From the NCBI GenBank assembly GCA_036386515.1, contig DASVVO010000052.1, positions 206,719 through 270,718 of the forward strand: a stretch of 64,000 nucleotides of DNA, given 5' to 3'. Numbering within the stretch: position 1 is the first letter of the stretch; each line of letters begins with the position of its first letter. The stretch comes from JAIVJZ01 sp036386515. GTDB taxonomy: Bacteria; Acidobacteriota; Blastocatellia; Pyrinomonadales; Pyrinomonadaceae. This document shows positions 20,444 through 27,785 of the stretch, one piece after another. The notes beneath the pieces are model-generated. The model was given only the letters and a program-made list of their open reading frames with translations. It did not search any database and had not been told where the DNA came from. Both the position numbers and the translations under genes were made by a program.

Positions 20444-20689
20444 ATGGGACTTTTTGAAAATCAAACACCCGGTAAGACCGACGCCGGAACCGCGACCCCG
20501 GCCGGCAACCAGGAGCAAATCCGAGCTTTGCTGGCAAGCTACGAAGACGCTACGGTTCAGGCTATTGAAGATGCGGAGAACGCCGCTCGCGCGGGCGATC
20601 CCAATCTGCAACAGACCATCATGCTCTCAGCCATCGCTTACTCGAACGCTGCCCTGATGCTTCAGAACAAACTCAAGGGAGGCTTTTAA
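20444..20689 (+). CDS. Small hypothetical protein
   Basis: An 81-residue soluble, acidic-helical protein starting MGLFENQTPGK, with a Pro/Thr-rich N-terminus and an Ala-rich amphipathic helix (ASYEDATVQAIEDAENAAR). ATG 20444 is preceded by GAGGAG at good spacing; a TTG at 20429 would lie on the binding site itself. A TATACT box at about 20393-20398 may be its -10. I do not recognise a family. It is followed after six bases by a lipoprotein gene, so the two are probably cotranscribed. Confidence 0.65.
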   Translation: MGLFENQTPGKTDAGTATPAGNQEQIRALLASYEDATVQAIEDAENAARAGDPNLQQTIMLSAIAYSNAALMLQNKLKGGF

Positions 20690-20695
20690 CCCGCC

Positions 20696-21085
20696 ATGAA
20701 GAGACTTTCAGCTTCGGCTCTTTTAATGGTCGGCATCCTGACGGCAGCCTGTGGCGGTGGAGCAGGCGGTGGCGCCTCTTCCCGTCAAAATCCGCCTGTC
20801 AATCCTCCCGCGCCCGTTCAGGCTCAACCATCCGCCACCCCGCCGGCGGCGCAATCAACCACAACCATCAACAATAGGAACGATAGCGGGCAGAGCCAAA
20901 ACGCAGGGACGAACGGCGGCTATGTGCCGCGCGCCCGACAAACACAGCCCGCAGCAGCAGCAACCCCTGCGAGAACCGGCGGCTATGTGCCCGGCGCGCG
21001 TCAGCCCACACCGGCGGCTACGGCGACACCTAACCGCCCGAACAACGGCGGTTATATTCCACGGAAGCGCAACGGAGAGCAGTAA
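20696..21085 (+). CDS. Small lipoprotein with GGYVP repeats
   Basis: A 129-residue predicted lipoprotein: a positively charged start, hydrophobic stretch and lipobox LTAAC with the modified cysteine followed by GGGAGGG. The rest is low-complexity Pro/Gln/Asn/Thr-rich and holds three copies of a short motif at regular spacing, GGYVPRARQ, GGYVPGARQ and GGYIPRKRN, the last at the C-terminus. No enzyme domain is visible; it looks like an extended surface or periplasmic tether. The repeats end in basic residues, possibly for contact with acidic polymers or cell wall. Confidence 0.7.
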   Translation: MKRLSASALLMVGILTAACGGGAGGGASSRQNPPVNPPAPVQAQPSATPPAAQSTTTINNRNDSGQSQNAGTNGGYVPRARQTQPAAAATPARTGGYVPGARQPTPAATATPNRPNNGGYIPRKRNGEQ

Positions 21086-21101
21086 GCGGATTAATCGCCC
21101 G

Positions 21102-21140
21102 TGACGATGTCAATGCGGGCGAGATCGTGTGACATCGTCA
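21102..21140. repeat. Inverted repeat TGACGATGTC/GACATCGTCA
   Basis: A perfect ten-base-pair inverted repeat (21102-21111 and 21131-21140) with a 19-base loop lies just after the lipoprotein stop. There is no T run, so it is either a weak transcript-end structure or a protein-binding palindrome. Confidence 0.6.
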
Positions 21141-21155
21141 GTTCTCGGATCAGAT

Positions 21156-21198
21156 GGCTCTAAACATCATGTGACCCCGTCATTAGATGTTTAGAGCC
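21156..21198. repeat. Inverted repeat overlapping a gene's last codons
   Basis: GGCTCTAAACATC (21156-21168) and GATGTTTAGAGCC (21186-21198) are a perfect 13-base-pair inverted repeat around a 17-base loop. The right arm overlaps the last codons of the minus-strand gene ending at 21183, so its transcript would end in a stable hairpin. No T run follows on either strand. Confidence 0.65.
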
Positions 21199-21665
21199 TC
21201 GCCGATCTCATTGATGGTCGCGATCTCGCTGCCGCTGATTTGCTCGCCTCCGAAGCCGAAGAGTCCGCCTTCTTTAACTGCCGCCGCGACTTTTTCGGCC
21301 ACGACTAAGACCCACCGCTTGTATTCATACGCCTCTTCGGCGCCGACCTTCGTCTCAAGCGCGGCGGCCGCAGCCCGGCACGTGTCCAGCGCGCGGCCTC
21401 TGACCTCGTCGAGAGATAGTTTCTCGGTCTGGCCGCTTTTGCCGTCATCGGCATTGGCGTAAATGTCGGCGATAACGGCCGCGAGCACGGAATCTTTCGT
21501 CGCCCGGCCTTCGCCTTCGATGACGCCTTCGGCGACCGCCCCCATCTCCCGCACGAACTCATCCTGCTTGCTCGGCGCAGCCCCGGCCACCGCATAGGCC
21601 GCCAGCATCGGCGCTTTGAGCAAACTCTTCCACTCGTCGGGCGTAAATTTGTCTTTGACACTCAT
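21183..21665 (-). CDS. Hypothetical alpha-helical protein
   Basis: A 160-residue protein, mostly Ala/Glu-rich helix, starting MSVKDKFTPDEWKSLLKAP. A middle part (VREMGAVAEGVIEGEGRATK) and a C-terminal segment with LFGFGGEQISGSE are less regular. I see no signal peptide, membrane segment or known catalytic motif and do not recognise a family. Its termination region is an inverted repeat with the intergenic DNA. It is transcribed away from the desaturase across a 395-base divergent spacer. Confidence 0.75.
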   Translation of the reverse strand: MSVKDKFTPDEWKSLLKAPMLAAYAVAGAAPSKQDEFVREMGAVAEGVIEGEGRATKDSVLAAVIADIYANADDGKSGQTEKLSLDEVRGRALDTCRAAAAALETKVGAEEAYEYKRWVLVVAEKVAAAVKEGGLFGFGGEQISGSEIATINEIGEALNI

Positions 21666-22060
21666 CTACACAATCTCCCTCCTCGCATATCGTTGCACCC
21701 CTCGTCTATCTATTAATGGCGCATTTCGGCCATTCTATCATGGCCTGCCGGAGCACACCGGCAGGAGAAGGAAGTGGCACGCAATCTGCTATCCCCCTCG
21801 CCGTGCAAGTATTCTTCGCATCGAAACCGCACATTAACGAAATGCTCGACGAGCACATGGCCGCACACCGTTGAGTAAATAAAGTGTCGCGCCGCCGGCC
21901 GGAGGGATGCCTCTACCCGGACATCCGGCGTCTGTGCGACAAAGGTATTTCGCGGCCGTTACCTTAGAGTCTTACATAACTATGACAATCGGGGCGGCGG
22001 AATTCCTCCCGGCAGCACATCAAAATACACACACTCGGAGTTCAAGGGCGAGAGGGTTGA
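21666..22060. other. Divergent intergenic region upstream of desaturase
   Basis: This 395-base spacer has no gene that I can support. It contains a perfect eight-base-pair palindrome CCTGCCGG-AGCACA-CCGGCAGG at 21744-21765, possibly an operator. A GAGAGGGTTG ribosome binding site precedes the desaturase ATG at 22061. Confidence 0.5.
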
Positions 22061-22942
22061 ATGCGCAACGAAAAGATCACGAATATTCAAAGCCGAACCG
22101 GCATCAATTGGGCGACCTCCATCACGATGGTCGTTTTTCACATCGGCGCGGTGGCCGCGCTGTTCATGTTCACCTGGCAGGCGTTGGTCGTAAGTTTGTT
22201 GCTTTGGTGGGTGGCGGGAAGCCTCGGCGTCGGCATGGGCTATCACCGGCTGTTGACGCACCGTGGCTTTAAAACGCCGAAAGCGGTTGAATATTTTCTC
22301 ACCTTCTGCGGCCTGCTGGCTCTCGAATCCGGGCCTATCGCGTGGGTCGTCACGCATCGCATCCACCACGCGCACACGGACGCGCCGGGCGATCCGCATA
22401 CGCCGCGCGACGGTAGCTGGTGGGCGCACATGGGCTGGATTCTCAAGGGCACGGCGCAGCGGTACGACGACTCGGTGCGGGCGCGCTACGCCCCCGATTT
22501 GATGAAAGACCCCGTGCATCGCCTGTTCGAGAAATACTATTACGTGCCGCTCATCGTGCTCGGCGGCGCGCTCCTCGCGCTCGGCGGCTGGCCGATGCTG
22601 TTCTGGGGCATCTTCCTGCGCGTGACCTTCAATTTCCACACGACCTGGCTCGTCAACTCGGCGACGCACCTGTGGGGCACGCGCCGTTTCGAGACGACGG
22701 ACGATTCGCGCAACAGTTGGTGGGTGGCGTTGCTGACGTGGGGCGAAGGCTGGCACAACAATCACCACGCGCACCCGTCGGCCGCCAAGCACGGACTCGC
22801 CTGGTATGAAATTGACGTGAACTGGGCGGGCATCCGCACGCTTCAATGGCTCGGGCTGGCGAAGGACATCAAGTTGATCGACATCTCCGGTAAAGCGAAA
22901 GAGGCGGAATCACCGAAAGCGGAACTCGAAGCGGCGGCTTAA
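22061..22942 (+). CDS. Fatty acid (acyl-CoA) desaturase
   Basis: A 293-residue integral membrane di-iron desaturase of the stearoyl-CoA delta-9 type. All three histidine boxes are present: HRLLTH, HRIHHAH and HNNHHAHP. Four membrane segments in two pairs flank them, as in the family. It would introduce a double bond into membrane acyl chains with oxygen and an electron donor. A C-terminal charged extension follows the last box. Nearby genes give no electron-transfer partner. Confidence 0.9.
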   Translation: MRNEKITNIQSRTGINWATSITMVVFHIGAVAALFMFTWQALVVSLLLWWVAGSLGVGMGYHRLLTHRGFKTPKAVEYFLTFCGLLALESGPIAWVVTHRIHHAHTDAPGDPHTPRDGSWWAHMGWILKGTAQRYDDSVRARYAPDLMKDPVHRLFEKYYYVPLIVLGGALLALGGWPMLFWGIFLRVTFNFHTTWLVNSATHLWGTRRFETTDDSRNSWWVALLTWGEGWHNNHHAHPSAAKHGLAWYEIDVNWAGIRTLQWLGLAKDIKLIDISGKAKEAESPKAELEAAA

Positions 22943-23121
22943 GTCGGCACCACTGAAACTGACGAGTAACGTCGCCGGCAGAAGCCGCAACTTCTGTTTC
23001 CCGATTGATCGGCGGCGACTTAAAGTTTCCGTATATTCGTGGCGGTGCATCTTCGTGAGGCACGCGGCGGATGCGCGGCGCGATAAGGTAAAAGCAACGT
23101 AACAGTAAACCGCGATGAGGC

Positions 23122-24783
23122 TCAGCCTGTGCGCAGCCGCCCGGCGAGGTTTGCCACGACGGCCACCAGTTCCGCCGGCTCGATGGGCTTGGGCACATGC
23201 AATTGGAAACCGGCCAGAAGCACCTTGGTGCGGTCTTCCGCCCTGACGTATGCGGTGATGGCGGCGGCCGGAATTTGTCCGCCCTGCTCCGCCGGTAAAG
23301 CCCTCACTTTGGCGATCAGCGAATAGCCGTCGTCTTCCGGCATCCCCAAGTCGCTGATTAAAACGTCGGGGCGAAACTGAACCAGCGACTCCAACGCCTC
23401 GGAGGCCGACCCGGCGGTGATAACTTCTATTTTGCAATGTTCGAGAACCGCCCGCAGCATGTCGCGCGTGTCGGCCTCGTCTTCCACGACCAGCACTCGT
23501 ATGCCCTGGAGAGAAGCCGGGCAGTCGATCCTGATGTGAGAATTGACGGAGTGGAGCAGTCGTTCAGCCCGCTCCGGTTCTCCCTTCAGCGCGGCCGTGG
23601 GCAGGCTCACCACGAAAGTTGAACCCTTCCCTTCACCCTCGCTCTCAGCCCTCACTGTGCCGCCGTGCAGGTCAACGAGTTGGCGGACGATGGACAATCC
23701 CAGCCCCATCCCTCCGTGTACCCGGTTGGCGCTCGGATCGGCCTGACGGAAGCGGTCGAATATGTGCGGCAGGAAGTCCGGGTTGATCCCGATCCCGGAA
23801 TCCTCCACGGTGATCTCCGCTCTCGCCCCGACGCTTTCCAATCTCACTATTATCTGCCCGCCCCGAAGTGTGAACTTGATGGCGTTCGTAATCAGGTTCC
23901 AGACCACTTGTTGGAGACGCGCCGGGTCTCCGTTGATCGGATGGACTTGTTGGTTGAGCGACGAGGTGAGAGTGATGCCCTTCGCCTCCGCCGCGGGACG
24001 CGTCGCCTCAAGGGCGGCTTCGACGATGGCGGGGAGTTCGACCGCGCGCAGGTCGAGCCGCAGCTTGCCGCTGATGATGCGCGACACATCCAGCAGGTCG
24101 CTGATCAACTGGTTCTGCGCCTGCGCGTTCCGGTGAATCGTTTCGAGGGCGCGGTTATGCGCTTCGCTGCCGAGGCTGCCGGTCAGCAGCATGTCCGACC
24201 AGCCGAGGATCGCCGTCAGGGGCGTGCGTAACTCGTGCGAGACGGTGGCGAGGAACTCGTCTTTGAGGTGGTTGGCCTCTTCCGCCTCTTCGCGCGCCGC
24301 CTTCTCCCGCGCCAACGCCTGCGTGCGGGCGACGATCTGCTCCTGCAGTTCCGCCTCGCGGGCGACGCGCTCGGTGACATCGTCGATGATGGTCACGGTG
24401 CCGATGACGCAGCCGCCGTCATCGACCAGCGGCGAGATGCGCGCCGTCTGCTGCATCTCCGTAAAGCCGCTCAGGCTGGCGTCCGTCGGCAGCGGCAACA
24501 GGTAACTGTGGAGCCGCTGCGAAAGTATCCGCGTCTGCCCTTCCAGAACCCATTTGTAGTGTCGATCCATACGTCTCTTTTCCAACTCCGTATAGACCTC
24601 CAGGAGGTTTCGGCCGAGCACCTGCGCCTCGCCCAGTCCGCTGTGATCTTCGAGCCAGCGATTCCATGCGCGAATGTTCAATTCAGCGTCCGTGATCAAT
24701 ATGCCGTGCCCCGCGAGGTCGTTCATCCAACGCAGCAGAGCCGTGCCGAACAGGTTCTCTTGTGTGGGGTCAGTTTGTGTCAT
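23122..24783 (-). CDS. Hybrid sensor histidine kinase (PAS-HisKA-HATPase-REC)
   Basis: A 553-residue soluble hybrid kinase. A PAS domain spans about residues 20-140, ending in the PAC-like IIDDVTER. After a coiled-coil comes His183 in ATVSHELRTPL, then the ATPase domain with WNLITNAIKFT, EDSGIGI, FDRFRQ and GMGLGLS. A C-terminal receiver domain (about 425-553) has VLVVEDEADTRDM and the phospho-acceptor in VLISDLGMPEDDG. It is the last gene of the chemosensory operon, 38 bases after cheC. This suggests it draws on or feeds the same signalling circuit, perhaps as an output. Confidence 0.9.
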   Translation of the reverse strand: MTQTDPTQENLFGTALLRWMNDLAGHGILITDAELNIRAWNRWLEDHSGLGEAQVLGRNLLEVYTELEKRRMDRHYKWVLEGQTRILSQRLHSYLLPLPTDASLSGFTEMQQTARISPLVDDGGCVIGTVTIIDDVTERVAREAELQEQIVARTQALAREKAAREEAEEANHLKDEFLATVSHELRTPLTAILGWSDMLLTGSLGSEAHNRALETIHRNAQAQNQLISDLLDVSRIISGKLRLDLRAVELPAIVEAALEATRPAAEAKGITLTSSLNQQVHPINGDPARLQQVVWNLITNAIKFTLRGGQIIVRLESVGARAEITVEDSGIGINPDFLPHIFDRFRQADPSANRVHGGMGLGLSIVRQLVDLHGGTVRAESEGEGKGSTFVVSLPTAALKGEPERAERLLHSVNSHIRIDCPASLQGIRVLVVEDEADTRDMLRAVLEHCKIEVITAGSASEALESLVQFRPDVLISDLGMPEDDGYSLIAKVRALPAEQGGQIPAAAITAYVRAEDRTKVLLAGFQLHVPKPIEPAELVAVVANLAGRLRTG

Positions 24784-24821
24784 GGATTCAACTTTCGGGG
24801 CTTCGAGTGGGAACCGAAGCC

Positions 24822-25442
24822 TTAAGCTTGTCCCTGCCGTTCCTCCCAGGCGTCAACCTCCTGAATCAGCCGGTCGAGCGAAGTGACGCTCAAGACCATC
24901 ACGAGAAAACCCCGCACCGCGCTGTCGCGTATCTGGAAGGCCGTGTAGATCACCAGGGCGTACTGCTGCTCGACCTTGCCCAGCGTGAGAGATTCGAGCA
25001 ATTCGTCGAGCGTCTCCAGATGGAGGCGCGGGACGGAGAAGGAGACGTGTACGTCCAGGAGGTTGCCGAACATGCCCAGGCACGCGTTCAGCAGAATGTT
25101 CCCCACCTCGGTCAGCACTTCTCGCGCCGACTCGTCGAGCCGCCGCGACGGCGACTGTTCGTCCGTCAGCAGATCGGTCAGTTGCAGCGCGCCGTCGTGA
25201 TTGAGTAAAAGCAGGGCGTCCCCGGCCACCGGCCCGGCGAAGACCTGGTGGATGGAGGCGATTTCGCCGGGGATGAACTTGGCGAGCGCGCCCGGCAACT
25301 CGGTCGTCGGATGAACGGAAACCTCCGGCGCGTTGAGGATGACCCTCTGCCCGGTCAGTTCGGAGAGCGCCGCGCCCGTGCGCGAGAAGGCGATGTTGAT
25401 CAATTCCGAAAGCGCGTCGCGCTGGCGTTCAGTCAATTCCAT
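24822..25442 (-). CDS. CheC-like phosphatase
   Basis: A 206-residue CheC-family protein. Two copies of the family's Glu-x3-Asn active motif can be seen, SELINIAFSRTGAALSELTG near residue 11 and LTEVGNILLNACLG near residue 113. In Bacillus and Thermotoga CheC dephosphorylates CheY. Here it probably resets one of the operon's two CheY proteins; no CheZ or CheD gene is nearby. I chose ATG 25442, since the longer frame to 25571 runs across the CheY gene. Confidence 0.82.
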   Translation of the reverse strand: MELTERQRDALSELINIAFSRTGAALSELTGQRVILNAPEVSVHPTTELPGALAKFIPGEIASIHQVFAGPVAGDALLLLNHDGALQLTDLLTDEQSPSRRLDESAREVLTEVGNILLNACLGMFGNLLDVHVSFSVPRLHLETLDELLESLTLGKVEQQYALVIYTAFQIRDSAVRGFLVMVLSVTSLDRLIQEVDAWEERQGQA

Positions 25443-25446
25443 TCCT

Positions 25447-25812
25447 TTACTCTCCCCCCAGAACCGAAGTAACGGCGCCGAGCACGTTTTCCGCGCCGAA
25501 CGGCTTGTTGATGAAGGCGCTGGCGCCTCCCTCTTCGACCATCGCCCGCGTGGAACGCTGGATGTCCGCACTGGCGACGATCACGCGCGCCCCGGCGTCC
25601 ATCTCGCGCAGCTTGGCTAGCACGTCCAGGCCGTCCATTCCCTTCATCACCAAATCGAGGAAGACCAGATCGGGCTTCTCGACGAAATAGAGTTCCAGCG
25701 CGGTCATGCCTTCTTCCGCCTCGACGACCGTGTACCCGGCGGTTTCGAGAATGCGTCGCAGAGTTCTGCGGGATAAGGCCGAATCGTCCACCACCATTAT
25801 TTTTTCGTTCAT
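25447..25812 (-). CDS. CheY-like response regulator
   Basis: A 121-residue single receiver domain. Asp9-Asp10 of MVVDDSA, the phospho-acceptor Asp53 in LVFLDLVMKGMDG, and the C-terminal lysine of FINKPFG are all present. With no output domain it should act by protein contact, as a CheY. It overlaps cheB by four bases (ATGA) and is followed by cheC, its probable phosphatase. Confidence 0.9.
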   Translation of the reverse strand: MNEKIMVVDDSALSRRTLRRILETAGYTVVEAEEGMTALELYFVEKPDLVFLDLVMKGMDGLDVLAKLREMDAGARVIVASADIQRSTRAMVEEGGASAFINKPFGAENVLGAVTSVLGGE

Positions 25813-26861
25813 ACTGCCTCCCGTATCGCCTGCGCCATCTGGTCGAGCCGCACGCTCCGGTCGCTCAAACCGGCCTCAACCACGGATGAAGGCATGCCGT
25901 ACACCACGCACGTCTCTTCGTCTTCGGTATAAACGAGGCCGCCCTGAGCTTTAATCCACGCCGCGCCCGCGCGGCCGTCGGAACCCATCCCCGTCATCAC
26001 CACCGCCAGAACTCTCCGCCCGTAAACCTCCGCCGCGGACTGGAACAGCACGTCCACCGACGGCCGGTGCGGCATCTCGAAAGGTCTCGCATCCAGATGA
26101 GCGACCACCGCCCCGCCCTCCTCGCGGCGAAACGTCAGATGCCGCCCCGCCGGTGCCAGCAACGCCACGCCCGCGCGCAACGCATCGCCTTCGCGCGCCT
26201 CGCGCACCTCCAGCGGAGAATGCTCGTCCAGCCTGCGCGCGTACATTTCGGTGTATCCGACGGGCATGTGCATCACCATCACGACCGGAACGGGGAAATC
26301 AGAAGGCAGTTGCGGGATCAACTGTCTCAACGCCTGCGGGCCGCCGGTAGAAATTCCGATGACCACGAGGTCAACCAACGCTTTGCCCGCGACCGTGCTT
26401 GTCGGAAGCGACGCTCCTTCACGGGCGACCGGCGCGGGGGCGTTGAGACGCCCCATGGGGATGTTCGCCGCGGCTTTGACCTTCTCGATCAACTCGTCGC
26501 TCACTTCAAAAATTTTCTCGGTCGCCAGAGCGGTCGGCTTCTGCACGAAATCAACTGCCCCCGCGTCGAGCGCGGTGAGGGCGGCCTCGCCCGCCTCGTT
26601 CGCGATGCTCATGATGATGATCGGCAGAGGCCGCCGCCCCATCTGTTCGCGCACGAACCCGACCCCGTCCAGTTCGGGCATGTTGAGATCACAGGTGACG
26701 ACATCGGGTTCGAGTTGCGCCACCATCTCCAGGGCTTCTCTGCCGTCGCGCGCCGCCCCGACCACTTCGAGGAAGGGGCTGCGCGAAAGCATCTGCTTGA
26801 CGACTTTCCGCACATACGCGGAATCATCCACCACCAGCACTTTTAAAACTCGATCCATCAT
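25809..26861 (-). CDS. cheB: Protein-glutamate methylesterase CheB
   Basis: A 350-residue two-domain protein. The receiver domain has Asp58 in VVTCDLNMPELDG. The C-terminal esterase has the nucleophile in IGISTGGPQAL, the histidine in VMHMPVGYTEMYARRLD, and VVMTGMGSDGRAG with the catalytic aspartate. It removes methyl groups from receptor glutamates, opposing the CheR encoded 24 bases upstream. A second ATG one codon in is a possible start. Confidence 0.93.
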   Translation of the reverse strand: MMDRVLKVLVVDDSAYVRKVVKQMLSRSPFLEVVGAARDGREALEMVAQLEPDVVTCDLNMPELDGVGFVREQMGRRPLPIIIMSIANEAGEAALTALDAGAVDFVQKPTALATEKIFEVSDELIEKVKAAANIPMGRLNAPAPVAREGASLPTSTVAGKALVDLVVIGISTGGPQALRQLIPQLPSDFPVPVVMVMHMPVGYTEMYARRLDEHSPLEVREAREGDALRAGVALLAPAGRHLTFRREEGGAVVAHLDARPFEMPHRPSVDVLFQSAAEVYGRRVLAVVMTGMGSDGRAGAAWIKAQGGLVYTEDEETCVVYGMPSSVVEAGLSDRSVRLDQMAQAIREAV

Positions 26862-26885
26862 AGCCCTCGAAGCGGGAGGCGATAG

Positions 26886-27743
26886 TTAATCCGCGCCCGG
26901 CCGCTTCACGTAGACGAATGCGTCACCAATCTCTTGCAGGTCGAAATCCGCCGCCAGCCTGAGCAGGGATTCCGAGGCGGCAATGAATAAATAACCGGGC
27001 GGCCGGATGTGCGCGGCGAACGAGCGCACGGTGCGGCCGATGGTCTGGTCGGAGAAATAGATGAATACGTTGCGGCAAAAGATCACATTCGCCGACGCTA
27101 AAGACGCGATCTCCGGCTCGACCATCAAATTAGCCACTTTCCACTCGACCGCGCCGTGCAGCCTAGCATCAATGCGCCACGTTTGTGTCGCGCCCGCTTG
27201 CGTGAAGTATTTGGCGCGCAACTCCGGCGACAGGTTTCGAAACGACCGTTCGCGATAAATCCCGCGCCGCGCTTTTTCGACGGCCGAGACGCTAGCGTCG
27301 CTGGCGTGAATTTCAATCGGAACCCGCCCCAGCCAACCGGCCTCCGCGAGCGCCATCGCGATCGTCAACGGCTCCTCTCCGGTGGCGCACGCCGCGCACC
27401 AAATCTTCAACGACCCCGCGCCGCGTGCGGCGAACCACTGCGGCACGATGGTCTCGACCAGCGCGCGTATCTGATCCATCTCGCGCCAGAAGTAGGTCTC
27501 GGGAACGGAGAGGGCGTCCATCACGGCCAGCCATTCATCCTGACCCGCCTCGTCGTATTTCAACAGGTAGTAGTAATCCAGCAGCGACGTGAACCCGCGC
27601 TCGATCACCAGCGGCGACAATTTATCCGCGAGCAGGTCGGCTTTCCCGTCGCCGAAAAACACCCCCGTGCGCTCATGTATCAGGTCGCGCAGCAGCTTGT
27701 CAACGCCGCCCGTAACACCTAAATTACCGCTTTTGAAGCCCAT
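26886..27743 (-). CDS. cheR: Chemotaxis methyltransferase CheR
   Basis: A 285-residue SAM-dependent receptor methyltransferase. The N-terminal helical domain includes ETYFWREMDQ. The SAM-binding loop reads IWCAACATGEEPLTIAM, and VIFCRNVFIYFS is the conserved motif near the end of the catalytic domain. It methylates glutamates on the soluble receptor of this operon. No C-terminal TPR or pentapeptide tether is present. Confidence 0.92.
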   Translation of the reverse strand: MGFKSGNLGVTGGVDKLLRDLIHERTGVFFGDGKADLLADKLSPLVIERGFTSLLDYYYLLKYDEAGQDEWLAVMDALSVPETYFWREMDQIRALVETIVPQWFAARGAGSLKIWCAACATGEEPLTIAMALAEAGWLGRVPIEIHASDASVSAVEKARRGIYRERSFRNLSPELRAKYFTQAGATQTWRIDARLHGAVEWKVANLMVEPEIASLASANVIFCRNVFIYFSDQTIGRTVRSFAAHIRPPGYLFIAASESLLRLAADFDLQEIGDAFVYVKRPGAD

Positions 27744-27785
27744 TGTTCTACAGCCCGCGCCGCCCGGCCGCCGGGCACGTCGCCC

